A stretch of DNA of 64,000 nucleotides from Liolophura sinensis (lineage: Eukaryota; Mollusca; Polyplacophora; Chitonida; Chitonidae). The stretch spans positions 16,884,018 to 16,948,017 of the forward strand of contig NC_088301.1 in NCBI RefSeq assembly GCF_032854445.1. Direction: 5' to 3'. The number at the start of each line of letters is the position of its first letter. Positions within the stretch are counted from its first letter, which is position 1. This document shows, in pieces, positions 36,570 to 48,414 of the stretch. A model generated the notes under the pieces. That model saw only the letters and a program-made list of their open reading frames with translations. It made no database searches and was not told where the DNA came from. Position numbers and translations under genes: made by a program.

Positions 36570-37420
36570 ACGCGTACGTCGTAATTGCGTTAAACTCTCA
36601 GTAAAATAACCGGGTGAATAGTTTTTATACTACAACAAATTACAAATTAATAAGATCATGTTAAAAAAAAAACAAATCATCAAACTTGATCACTTATACA
36701 AACATGATGAATACATCGTTTCTGTCTTTTAATTGGGAAATAAAACCTCCAGAAACCCCAGTCTACAAAATCAGCTTCTGTCTTGGAGACTGATTATAGT
36801 CGTCTCCATCGCTTCTGTCTAGTACATGAGTACCTAATCGAATCGGTTCTAGCCCTTTGATTTTCCTCTCCTGAAGTAAATACATAGTGTCCCGACTTGG
36901 TGACAGGGAACACCCAAGCGAATGTATAATAGACAGCAAAATCCGTCAGAGCCCGATATCTCTAATATAGCTCTGTGTAAACATTGATCTTCTATCCGCC
37001 TCGCCCACTGATTCCATTTTGATAAGCAACAGCTGGGAGACTCAGAAACAACAAGAATTCTTCTTATTTCACGGTCAGGACACGTGTTTACCTTGGTGAT
37101 CCCTGTTTTAATGGTCTGTTAGTGGACATGTTGTCACGAGGATAAATGAGGTCGATCACTTCGCACGGTTCAAATCGTTCAATTTTGTCACCTCCATTGG
37201 CTTTGGTTTTTAATGGTGTCTATCGTTTTGCACTCTTTGGTAACAGCTTTCAGCACCTGAAAAAGCAGATTCGATGTTATCAGAGTGAATGGACGGGTTC
37301 CATTAGCTAAGTAATCATGGCCCTTGATAAAATGTCTGGTCTTGTCCTCAGTTATCCGTGTTTGCCAGCATTTCAAAAGAGTGTTGTGTTTGTATAACAA
37401 TGTAAATATTTGTTAAAAAA
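36570..37420. other. no gene seen
   Basis: Nothing recognised. Confidence 0.4.
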
Positions 37421-37431
37421 ACAAAAAAAAA

Positions 37432-37665
37432 TGTTGTTTAACGCCATACTGAATACCATAAGGGAAGAATTTTTCACTTATACCAAGACATTTATCTTTT
37501 CTGGTGGAGGAAACTGGATGATGCAGAGCAAAAACCACCGAAATTTGGCAAGTTACTTCTAAGCCACTGACATGTGCCAGGATGCACATCGTATTCTTGA
37601 AAATGAATTGCAAAACGAGTTCTGTCGACTCTTTCTTGTCACCAGCTATAGGGTCCAAGGCCAAT
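37432..37665 (-). repeat. repeat family E, reverse
   Basis: The tail-like end GTTTAACGCCATACTGAAT and TTTTTCACTTATACCAAG resemble the SINE A tail. The body differs: GGTGGAGGAAACTGGATGA, CAGAGCAAAAACCACCG and AAATTTGGCAAGTTACTT. A related body is at 60.60 kb (GGTGGAGGAAATTCGCATG, CAGAGCAAAGAAACAGCC, TTTGGCAAGATACTG). It appears to be a second SINE-like family sharing the A tail. Confidence 0.55.
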
Positions 37666-38051
37666 TAGAGCCGGGGATTTACAAATATAGTTTCCTAATG
37701 TCCATATAGCTTGAACCAGAACCTCAATGGTCAACTGGAATGGAATCTTATAATTGTGTCTCGTTTGGCTCTGAAGTAAGACAATTGGTACACATATCTG
37801 GTCACACATGTGCACTGAACGAAGGACATCGGAAACTTTAAATTTCCATTCTAGTAGAAATGTTACACATGTAACAGCAAGCTCACCTCCATGTGTTGGT
37901 TTCGGTTAAAGAAGAAACACGGGGTGAAAACGACTTGCTGACGATACATGATAAGTCGCATGGCACTTATGAGAGCTCGGACTTAAACTGTCAGCTCTGA
38001 TCGTGCTACTATATACCTTGCAAGTTTTCAAGGTTCTTCGTTCAAAAAGTT

Positions 38052-38086
38052 CAATAGTTATTTTTGTTTTCCAAAAATAACTATTG
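38052..38086. repeat. perfect 15-bp inverted repeat (hairpin)
   Basis: CAATAGTTATTTTTG at 38,052-38,066 and its exact reverse complement at 38,072-38,086, separated by 5 nt. The function is unknown. Confidence 0.9.
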
Positions 38087-38434
38087 ATAACTAGTCCTCA
38101 TACCTTGGCCTTTAGATCTTTAGATGTTACTTGAATAAAATACAAATTCAACTGAAATAAACCGATATAGGTCAGGAAAAAATACAATTCTGAAGAAATT
38201 CTGAAGCACAGCCAGACATATATTAGCTAGAAGTCTTCAGTTCTCAGTTGTGTCACGTATTAAAGAACTAAGGTAAGGAACCAACAGGTATCATCACGTG
38301 TCAGTTGTTGTATTCTTCGATTTGTGATATTGGGTAATAACATGGTAAAGTAAGTCAAACGAAATAGTTAGTTAGAAACTTGAGCTCTTCCGTTTTGAAG
38401 ATGTTCTTTGAAAGTGAGCTGTGTTTAAATCGAC

Positions 38435-38560
38435 ACACAATTTCGCGTCATTCATCGAAATATTCGTGATATTTGCGAAAAGAGTATTTCACAGTTTTTC
38501 ACACAATTTCGCGTCATTCGTCGAAATATTCGTGATATTTGCGAAAAGAGTATTTCACAG
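38435..38560. repeat. 66-bp direct tandem duplication
   Basis: The unit starts ACACAATTTCGCGTCATTC and runs to GAGTATTTCACAG; the second copy begins exactly 66 bp later, at 38,501. The 60-bp matched part differs at one position (CATCG / CGTCG). A minus-strand open frame crosses both copies and repeats EILFSQISRIFR, but no protein family is recognised. Confidence 0.9.
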
Positions 38561-38569
38561 CAACACATA

Positions 38570-41400
38570 ATGTGGCTGATTGCAATACCAAGTGCCCTGA
38601 AATTGGCCTCAGCATGACTTATCCAAGTACACTTTGCCAAAGCCAACGAAAGCATCTGGTGAAGTCTATTGGACCCAGGAGTTTAACTTCATATGGATAT
38701 TTAAGACTTTTTTGATACACGATAAAGTGGACAACATTTAAATGTTGAGTTAAGGCAGTAATATACGATGAACGTAAGACAGGCAATCATTCTGTATTTT
38801 ATACCACTTGTGTGTTACTTAGTTAAGTTTACTCAAGAATTTTCCACCTGTATGTTTGTGGCTAGGCTTATAGTTGGAGAAAGCTGGAATAAACTATTGG
38901 CCTTTAACTGATTCCTAACAAACATCCAGACTCAGAGCTGCAACAGAAATGTCGACAGTTGCTTGGAAAGCGACGCATTAGCATAACTATCCAGGGGAGG
39001 CCTAGTAAGCGGGGTGAGGAGTACGTCACTAACGACGCTCTCACGCGCTTGTTCAGTCTTACGTTAGTTGACGACCAACTCTATCTGTGCATATATGTAA
39101 GTCACAAGTGAAACAGTTCGCCAATAAATTGCCAAATGTCCACAGTTTACGCCCTTTACTGCTGTCTCCTCTGCCCGTAAAACTGACCGATATCGTATGA
39201 GTGAAAAATTATTGAGTATGAGGTTAAAAACAATAATCAAATACGTCAATGCAGTATAGAGAAAAATCAGGGTGACTCCATAATGTACGTAAACTATACT
39301 TCAAAGGTGAGTTGTTTATACACGTGTACACTGGAGACACGCAAACTCCGTTTGCTGTCTCGAGCGCTAGAAGACATTTTTTGCATTACACATGTAATAT
39401 GTACATCTCTGTAAAAGAAAAACACGCTTCTCTTTATGGTTACAACGGTGATCTGTCAGGTAAGGTAGAACGCAAATGCACGTTACGTTCTGAGATCGCG
39501 CAATCCTTGCCCTTAGTGACTGCAATAACTTTTTTGATGATGAAAAGTAAGTCGTGTTAAGCGTACTTTTCGGAGAATTGTCCACAATGTTGAATAAAAG
39601 AGCAACAGTCTGTGATTGCACTAGTCGCAACGACATGTATTCTCTTGAAATCACATCGATTGTCCTTGTCTACTTAGTTTATCAACTGAGTCCAAAGTAT
39701 ACCAAGTGTCTGTCGGTTTGAAACAGCCACAGCGTGTCATCATTAGGCACTCCAATCACGCCTTACAGAAAACTAAATTTCCCCGGGGTGTAAAAATCTA
39801 ACGTCATGTTCTGGACTTCTATAAATGATCTATTTATAAACCAGACCTTTCAAGCACCTTTGTGTTTGTAATCCTCTTGTAATAATCCTCATCACAAAAC
39901 TTTACATACACTGATAATATCTAAAGATTTCTTACAATGTACAATGCACGTCAGCTCCCATGGCTGAGCAACAGTGCTCCATGAAGAACAAAATATATCG
40001 ACCTTTGTCTGAAATGACCATTAAATCAATGTGAATCTGGTTGTCTTTCTATCACAGAGACCATATTGCAGTTAAGACTTCGAATCCACTGATTTTGAAT
40101 TCTTTACAGATGAAAGAAAAACTGGCCAATTCCCAGACAGAAATAGAAAACGGGAAATTGTTCACGCCTGATGTAATCAAGAAACAGAGCTCTTGGGACG
40201 CTCCCAATTACCCTGCAGATCATTTGTCCCAAGTAGGGAAAAATGACTGTGTTGTTGTCAGAAGCCAAAGGTGAGACGGAGAAACGCGAATAGTTCCTTC
40301 ACGTAAAAAAAATGGGGATAATAACTGGACGGGCAATAAAAACAAAAATCTACATCGTGTTATTCCCCTTAAGAATTGTAAAACGAAGCCACCAGAGAGT
40401 AATATCGCTGGCTTGTTTTAACGTGTAAATGCGCTAAACGAAAAGCCGTATTTCCCGATCCAGACATGAAGCCTGTATTTGTAGCGGACGTTTCCTGTCA
40501 AAGCACGAAACAGATCATCACATCGCTCTTGCGGCATCTATCAAACACTGATAATATATGCATCGACTTAGCGTGAGGCAAAGCTTACGTGACCTTTTTA
40601 AATATAAGATCAACTTGCGGTTTTGATTTAAACGTCGTCCTCCGGAGATAATTTAATTAGGTGTACAGTCAAAGTTTCTTTTTATTACTGTGAAAGGCCT
40701 TTGACATTATGAGAATTTAATATAAGACTTTTCATTAAGTTATTTATATCATTAGGGTTTTAGTCACCATTCAAGAATATTTCCCATGATATACTAACAT
40801 CCAGGTTTATGTTAGGCTGTTGAAAAGCACTGCCTATGTATCTGACAATATTAAAGCTTCAACGGACCAATCGGAATCATCGGAGTCCAATCCACGCCCA
40901 CTTCACATGGCACCATTCAGATGGATGTTTCAGACCATACCGCGACCCATTCACCCTTTGATGTCCGGCTGTACTTGAGTGAAGTCTTTAGTATGTTTCC
41001 TGTGTTTATTTCATAATTATAATTTAGAACATGAAAACTGTCGATTATACTGGGACCTACTTGCTTCCTTTTCCCCACAAAAGTTCTCAGCCTCACATTT
41101 CTAATAAATCTAAGCGTGTTCGATGGAGAATTAAGTTTCTGGCTTTATCAAGATTTATCATTACGTATTGGCACTAGTTACAGACAGCGACTAACATGTA
41201 CCTGGTCCGATTGGCACCACTGTTATTGATTGCATCATAGTCACGTCTAGACCAATTTCTTCAATTTTTCGTCCGATTGTTGCTACCGATTATCGTTTGG
41301 TTTTAGTCGTAAGCTGCTTCCAACATCACGCGCTCACACTCATCGATTATAGATTTGAAAATCGGAAGAAGCGTCCAGTTTATCACGTGACAAGTCATAA
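38570..41400. other. no confirmed gene; weak exon-like stretch
   Basis: A SINE A tail remnant lies around 39,170-39,245. At 40,056-40,271 (plus) an open stretch is flanked by acceptor-like TTTCTATCACAG and donor-like CCAAAG/GTGAGA. Its peptide (for example KLFTPDVIKKQSSWDAPNYP) is unrecognised, and no in-frame neighbouring exon was found. Confidence 0.25.
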
Positions 41401-41406
41401 CTCAAA

Positions 41407-41690
41407 ATGGCAGATCTGACATCTGTCAATTCCAAGAGCGACAGCGAAATCGATCTCGCCTATTTAGCGCTTGCGGCAACGAATTTCACTTTCATTGTCA
41501 CTATGCAGTCTGGTAGGAAAGTATGGCGATCCTGGGTACGCGACTGGATTCAATGGCGAACTAAACTTGAGACATATTCATGCCTTTTGAAGAAAGGCAC
41601 CAACATCCTGATTGATGCGATCTGTTTTTTGAGTTTGGTTTTGATGAAGTTCTTTCCTTTCAACAAGTCTGGTGTTTTGATGAAGTGTTC
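41407..41690 (+). pseudogene. PIF/Harbinger (HARBI1-like) transposase, N-terminal fragment, broken
   Basis: The first frame encodes about 60 residues ending in WRSWVRDWIQWRTKLETYS and CLLK. This resembles the start of PIF/Harbinger-type transposases, where a W-V-R-x-W segment precedes an 'xYxxLLxEL' helix. From about 41,590 the similarity moves to another frame, which reads FEERHQHPD, a stop, then CDLFFEFGFDEVLSF. That fits the family's next element, an 'FFRxxxxxFDEVLS' helix. So one frameshift and at least one stop break the gene. The catalytic DDE domain, the companion Myb-like gene and the terminal inverted repeats were not found. It is an old relic, or only the 5' part of one. The family call rests on remembered motif spacing and needs a profile search. 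Confidence 0.5.
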
Positions 41691-41759
41691 TTTGGGGATT
41701 AAGAGTCGTTTTGGGAAATGTGGTGACAACTATATCGGTTATGTAACACAAATCTAGAA

Positions 41760-42715
41760 ACTTCTATTGACTTTATAGACGACTGCCATTGATAACGGCT
41801 GGGAACACTCAGTTTTTACAGTTACATCACACAATCGATGAAAATGAAATAAAATCCCTGCTATCACCAAGCGGTAGGAAGATTAGAAAGATCATATTTC
41901 GATATACTGGAGTTATATTTCTCGATTAGAATCTCATAAAAAGCAAATTATTTCAGTCAAAGAATTAGATACGTGATTAGTGAAATTAAATGGAAAAATA
42001 TGCTTTTCCTGCATTCGATGTTTTATAACTGTTAATGTAGATTGCTTCTCTGGCATCGGATAAACTGTTAAATGTATAGGGTAAGTTACAACAGGCTGTT
42101 CAGATAAACACATAAAAAGCGTTTCGTTTTAAACACGTCTTACAATTTGGAAACGCTGTGGATTATTGAACATAAAACAAAGTTCAGCAAAGGGATATGA
42201 TTATTATAGTAAACATGTCAGGTGATAACATAGACTGGGGGTGAATATTTTCAAACTGTCAAAACTACAGTGAAACATGACTTTGTGTTTATATTAAGTG
42301 TAAAAGGCTCCACTCTATTACAACGTTATGATCTAACATGTTTACCATAATAAACACATCTCCTTAGTTACTAAACATTGTTTGTATGAATAATAACTAG
42401 TCATTCCAAACGGTAAAAGAAATGTTTAACAACACATTTGTTTTTTGTGTTAGGTGATTCACAAACATGTCGTGAACAGATGATAGCCTCATTCATATTG
42501 TTTGGCCATGAAAGAAAAAGTAGTTCCTCAGTTTCATTGTCAAGCTACATCGCATGCGTGTTTGCAAAATGAACCCAATGAGAAAAAACAAGACTCTCCC
42601 TAACAAATCCAATAAAACTGCTGGTCCTTTTTAAAAAAATTATATTACGTACACTTTCACTGAGAGAGAGATATTGCATCCCATCGCATATTTTCCGCCT
42701 AAGATTATAAAAATA
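41760..42715. other. no gene seen
   Basis: AT-rich. The rest of the transposase gene is not visible here. Confidence 0.4.
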
Positions 42716-42717
42716 AT

Positions 42718-43020
42718 TCGTTTATTTGATTTTTCTTTAACGACATGTTCAAAAAATTTTCACTTATACAATGGTAGGCAATTTTACTGTAAGATGAAAT
42801 GGGAGGGCCCGTTGTAAAAAAATCACTTGTTCCTGACAAAGTTTTCCTCAAAACAATACAAGTGGCCTTCAGCGAACGGTCCACTGATCCCTTGTGTAAC
42901 TAAGGGCCTCCAAAAGGGGGTTAATATTCAAAGCATTGTCTAAGGCTGAATTTGAACCTGCTCCTCTTGCGCTCGAGTAATTGAATGACAAGTACCTTTA
43001 ACCACTAAGACATGGGCCGT
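42718..43020 (-). repeat. degenerate SINE-like repeat (A/E type), reverse
   Basis: Tail TTTATTTGATTTTTCTTTAA, then TTTTCACTTATACAATGG. Far downstream GAATTTGAACCTGCTCCTC and TTAACCACTAAGACATGGGC resemble reversed B-box and A-box parts of a tRNA-like head. The body is strongly diverged. Confidence 0.5.
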
Positions 43021-43024
43021 TCCA

Positions 43025-44255
43025 GATATGTAGTTTCCTACAACTAGAATACCATATTAAAGTGATAAGCCAAAGTGTTGGAGATTACCCACAGAAGAAC
43101 ATTTTTGTCATCGTTATGAGGAAAGCCAGCTGGTCTGTGTTTAATGAACATAAATACAAAATACTGCTTTGAAGATCGTTTTAGACAACTTCCAGTATAA
43201 AGCACTCGTCGCCGAATTTGACACCGATCTATGTGATACATTTGAGCTAGCGTTGGTAAATCTAATCATCCTGAAAACATAACGTCCTCGAATCACTCAT
43301 GTTCAGCAACTTTTGCGTATATAGCGAGAGGACGACGAGAAATAAATTGTGTTCTTAGGTCATGTGTTGAAAGGATTGCGCTATACTTTTTGCCCAGTGT
43401 CCCGGGAGAGACCTTACATAATAAGCTCAAACTAATCTTTCTCCCGCCTGAGTTCCGTACAACCCTGATGATGCATGATTTTGGTCTGTACAGACATCGA
43501 CTGCTCAAAAACAATAAAAGTCATAACAATTAGATTTGATGTTAATATTCCTGGTTGAAACCTCTTGTGCATTAGGTACGAGTTCAATCATGGCTTTAGA
43601 TATGGAATTTGTCAATTACCCAACTCTCCATTTATGTAGCGCCACGGGGTCTTGGAGGAATAAAAACCTCGACAGCCGACGCGTTGCCTTTCCCGCAGTC
43701 CTACGCTGATTGAAGAACAATTGTTCAATAAGGCAGTCTCGATAAACCCCATTCAACACGTTCCACAGACCTCTCACGAAAACCGCGAGATTGTCCGATT
43801 TAGATGTAAAAGGCTGCCGGAATGCCTGTCATTTCGAAATGTTATGAAGTGATGTTGGAAGAGAAATCGTCTGCTTCACCTTCAATCTGCCATTGTTTAC
43901 AAAGTTCACAATAATTGTATTGGGAGACACCCCCAAAACAATAACCGAGAGATACATGTTTAACTGTCGTACATATACAATTATAGTGTACACAGTGGCA
44001 CTCTGTCCTGCAGTCTTTTACCTATATCTCGCAAAATCCCGTCACTCTCCAGAAATGTCTGTAGAACTGGAATGGGCTTATTGGGCATTGCGATCGTGTG
44101 TTCAAAACCAGCTTATACACTAAAGCTTCTAAAGCTTAATATCAAGAAGTCTGTTATGTGGCCACAAACCTGATTACTGTCATTGAAATCATTGACATTC
44201 TCGCGTACTGTTGGACACGAAGCCAGCATGTTCATTATCAATGAGTTACGCAGCA
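43025..44255. other. no gene seen
   Basis: Nothing recognised. Confidence 0.4.
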
Positions 44256-44256
44256 T

Positions 44257-44260
<4 letters not shown>

Positions 44261-44332
<72 letters not shown>
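44261..44332. repeat. (TA)n microsatellite
   Basis: 72 bp of pure TA dinucleotide repeat. Open frames across it are artefacts. Confidence 0.95.
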
Positions 44333-44334
<2 letters not shown>

Positions 44335-44336
<2 letters not shown>

Positions 44337-47300
44337 GTTGGACCAATTCTATAGAGGTTATTTTCGACTAAAATTATAATTTATGTCAAACAAAACAAAA
44401 TGTAAATAAAAAAAAACACAACTCAGTGGCATGATGAAGACGGTTTCTTAATTGTGTTTTTGATAAACTTTGCATTCTGATCCCAGAATCTCCTCGTCCT
44501 GATACGAGAAACGTTTACCGTTATTTATGTTCATAAAACACGTTAACAGTAATTAAGTCGTCAAACTCAGATGTTAATACTACTATTGGTTTCCATTTGC
44601 TGGCACAAATGACCTCGCTTAAGTGGGGACATTATCCATGGTCGCTTTAATACACTTCCGCAAGACAGAGTAGTCTGCCGTTAGAGATTCATCTTTCTTC
44701 TTGTAACACCAACGCCAATAAAAAAAACCCAACTCTTTGGAGACAGTAACATGTACATCGTACGAGGTTAACGTCTTTGATACAACATACACAGGCAACT
44801 CGATTTCATGGACTAGAAGCGAAATCATTGTTTAGATGTGTAAATAATCCGATCAATCAACGGAGTGTAAAATAAGAAAACCACTAACAAGGAGTCGATT
44901 TTGTTGTGTGCTTTCAACGTAAAGCTTTGGTGTTAGCGTAATATGTTTTGCCTTAAAAAACGACAGAAAGACGTCAAGCCGTTAACTTACATTACAAACC
45001 CTTTGAATCTGATCACTCGGTGTCGTCTGAAGTCAAGAAAGGATAAGGAGAACAGTAATCAGTAAAAACACATGAAAGCTAAATAATTGTTCGTGGGTAT
45101 TTTGAACGACTGCCTGATTTTCTGCTTTAATACTTTTTGTGCATTGAATTTTATTGCATCTCTTTTATTGTTTGTATCGGGGAAATGACTCCAGTTCCAT
45201 TATTAAAAACGAGGATGGAAATATGAATTAAAAGAAAAGACAAAAAATAATTTAACCTCTGTTCATGGGGGTATGCGCATGTCAAGCAATGGTAAAGAAG
45301 TATTTCTGCAAGAAAACTGTTCAAATAATCAAGCTTAGTTTTACAACACACTAGGACAATCACGAAACACAATGTGCATTATTATATAATAAAGAGAACA
45401 AATAATTTGACCTCAGTTATTTCGGAAGACCTGACCGGCAATAGCCAATTTGTTCTGAGGTGTTTGGTAACTCCATAAATTAACTTTAAATCTGGAAGAC
45501 TTAAGAGGTCATGGGATACGAAATATTAGAGAAACCGGAAACCAGAGCGTATGTGAAAATAGAAACAACTAGCGCCTGACTGGTTAAATTTAATAACATG
45601 GAAGTGCCTTCAATTTTCTCAGTGTGCGTCATTTTGCTTACTTTGCACTGCAATATCTCGGTTATGCAGCATTCAAAACATTTTAAGTTATTCATTCAAA
45701 CTTTATAAGGATTTGTGAGTTTATTTGTTCTAGTGCTGTCTTTTAAATATCGTGACTGACAACAGAACTCTATAAAGGTGGGTGAAAATGTTCCCCCAAA
45801 TAGGTAGCAAAAATGATTAGAGCACATGAGAAGTTAGAAAGTAAAGTCACTTAAGGTAAATTTATCTAGAAGTAAATTTGCTAGCGTTGTTGATTTATAT
45901 ACTAAGTACTTTGCGTCTGTAAGGGACCAGAAACTGATGAAAATATGTAGGAAGAGTCGGCCATTAACTCTTTGAATATTGGTTTTTAATTTGAAAATTC
46001 AGAAAACACCACATCGAAGAGCATGGCATTTTAAATATGTAAGCTCTTTTACACAAAAATTGAGCGTATATTGCTAGATTTTAAGATTAACACGCCAGTG
46101 AGACGTAAAAGAGGCACCAAAAAGAGACAACACAACAATAAGCGGGATAAGTTGTGTGGGAGCAACACGAAGTGTAGTGTGAAACAAACAACTGACAAAG
46201 CATATCAGAGAATACAAAACGCATGTGGTGGGCTGTGTAAATGTCAACAAGAGGACGAATCAAAGAAACTCTATAGTGAGAAGAGGTAATTCTTTGTTTT
46301 CTAGATAACGCGTAAGTTTACCTTACAATTGGAATCTGCTAACACCAAGAAGGATTATGCACAAGAACTGAGCTTTTGAATATGGTGAATACTAAATGTC
46401 TCCGGAAAACATAAGAGTTTGGTAGATATGTCACAGTGACCGCACACAATGACTTTCTTCAACAAACGCGTCATAAATAAAACGACCGGTGGTTTCAATG
46501 AAAGATGGTTGAACATATCAAAGTTTTAAAATCGATGGTGTCTCTGTAGGCTACACACTTGTAGGATCAGCACATTAATCCGTTCTTAATAACGAATAAA
46601 TCAGTAACGTGGAACAGAATCATCCGTTAGATCAATAGTAAATCTACTTCAGTAAAAATGTGTTGCGAGTAATGAGTTTCATTTTCAGTTTCGGGTGATG
46701 CATCATCTGTTGGACATGAGATGGAAAATTAACTGGGTATAAATCACAAAAGATAGTTTTAAACTGTTATGAACACTGTCAGCTTTGTTGCATACAACTA
46801 TACGCCTCACCCAAACAAAAAACCTAATATAATACGACAACTGAACAGATTACATCTGTAATATTTCAATGTAAATCCAAATACTGCAAAAGTAACCGTG
46901 CGCTATTGCAACAGTGATCAAAAGTCAAAATCTTGATACGGAAGAAAACCTTACATTCTTGAGAATTTAAACTACACGTTTTATTGAACCGAGAGAATAG
47001 CTAAAACTGAAAATGATTTGCAAAATACGTCATCGATATTGCAGATATGAAACATCAGGAAAGTAACGTTCAGTCTTTGCAAAATAAATTCTGATTTTTA
47101 TCACCTGTCAGCCTGTAATAAAGTATGTGTTTGTTAAACCTTGCACGGCACGCCTCATCTTGTATTCATCGGTTACTTTTGGTCTCTAGGCTTTCACAAA
47201 CCTGTCCGCTCACGCAAGAATAAACATGGTCGCACAAATGACACGCCGTTGTTGCTAGCAATGAAAAGAAAGCATTAGTTAACTATGTTTGGGGGCGATT

Positions 47301-48110
47301 TTCATTTCACTCGTGTTAACCGTTTTTGTTTTTGTGCACAGGGGAGAGTAATATTGATTTGTGCTCCTGTATCCGTGATATTCCAGGGTCATATAATGCT
47401 ATTGTCAAAAAGAATTTTTTCTTATTTCCGGTGAATCTATATAATGGAAGACATCCGGCCTTTGATAAGAACATATTACTGGCTCAGTAAGCATAAATCG
47501 TCCTGACAAGAGGAAAAGGATTTTGTCTTGCATCGCTTCGAAGGCTTCCTAGAATAACCCTTGTCGTGAGGTCTTAGGCCAAAGAAAAGAGACCATGTGG
47601 AAGGCAACAAAAAAATCAAAAACTGATGATGGATTTTAAGCGAATCAGTGAATGGAATAAATTTCAGGTTCGTACATGTGTGTTGCACATTAGTAGCAAA
47701 TGTCCTTTGGCTTTTTCCCGCCTTCCACTTACGAACCCCTTTTCTATCTGTTCCAGTACATGAAAATTATTTATGTGAGAGATATTGATGAGTGGGTGTA
47801 TTGATATTATAATATGTGCATGTATATGATCCTGTCCCGTCTAGGACTTGAACAATTTTACAGCAACAGTTTTTTTTTTTTTGGTGCACGGGAAAATAAC
47901 TATTTAAAACACAACAGCTAAACACAAAACAGTGTTTTGCAACGCACATTCGTCCACGCCGCAATTTTCATGCAAAATAAAATGGCTATCGATGTTACAG
48001 TTAAAGTAATTCGGCCATATACACTAGTTCTGCGTATGACTGAAATAGTTTTGGGTCAAGTGTTTTAATTTGGAATGGACAAACCTGCATGAACACAGAT
48101 GTGAGCATAA
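44335..48110. other. no gene seen
   Basis: Long AT-rich stretch without repeats that I recognise. Open frames are short and unsupported, for example a Lys/Cys-rich one at 46,071-46,289. Confidence 0.4.
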
Positions 48111-48114
48111 TTTG

Positions 48115-48410
48115 TTACCCATGTTCGCATTATGATGGAAGAAAACTGGACATAGCTCAGGGGAAACCCACTACCATTCACATGGCCATGGCAGAGATGA
48201 GCTTTCAACCAATACTGTGGTGGGAGGAAAATGGGCAGAGCCCAAGGGGGGGGGGGGGGGGCGACGACGATCCGCAGATTTCTGCAAACCTTTTACTACC
48301 GGAGAGGAAATCAGCATGAGTTGGACTTTAATTCACAACGATCGCTCCTCGGTAATTGTGCTTCTCTAGCTTGCCAACCACTCGGCTATGCATGGAGGGC
48401 CCTGCAACTT
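48115..48410 (-). repeat. two SINE family A pieces in tandem, with a 16-G run
   Basis: The first piece (48,120-48,205) has CGCATTATGATGGAAGAAAA and CAGGGGAAACCCACTACCAT. The second (48,215-48,405) restarts with CTGTGGTGGGAGGAAAATGG, then GGCAGAGCCCAAGG, a run of 16 G at 48,246-48,261, CCGGAGAGGAAATCAGCATG and CTAGCTTGCCAACC. The G run has expanded from the GGGGG normally found after CAGAGCCC. Confidence 0.8.
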
Positions 48411-48414
48411 TAAC

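Noticed and set aside
40056-40271. plus-strand exon with good splice-like ends
   Set aside because: Joining to the donor at 39,547 gives stops in the required phase, and no other partner was found; kept only as a note.
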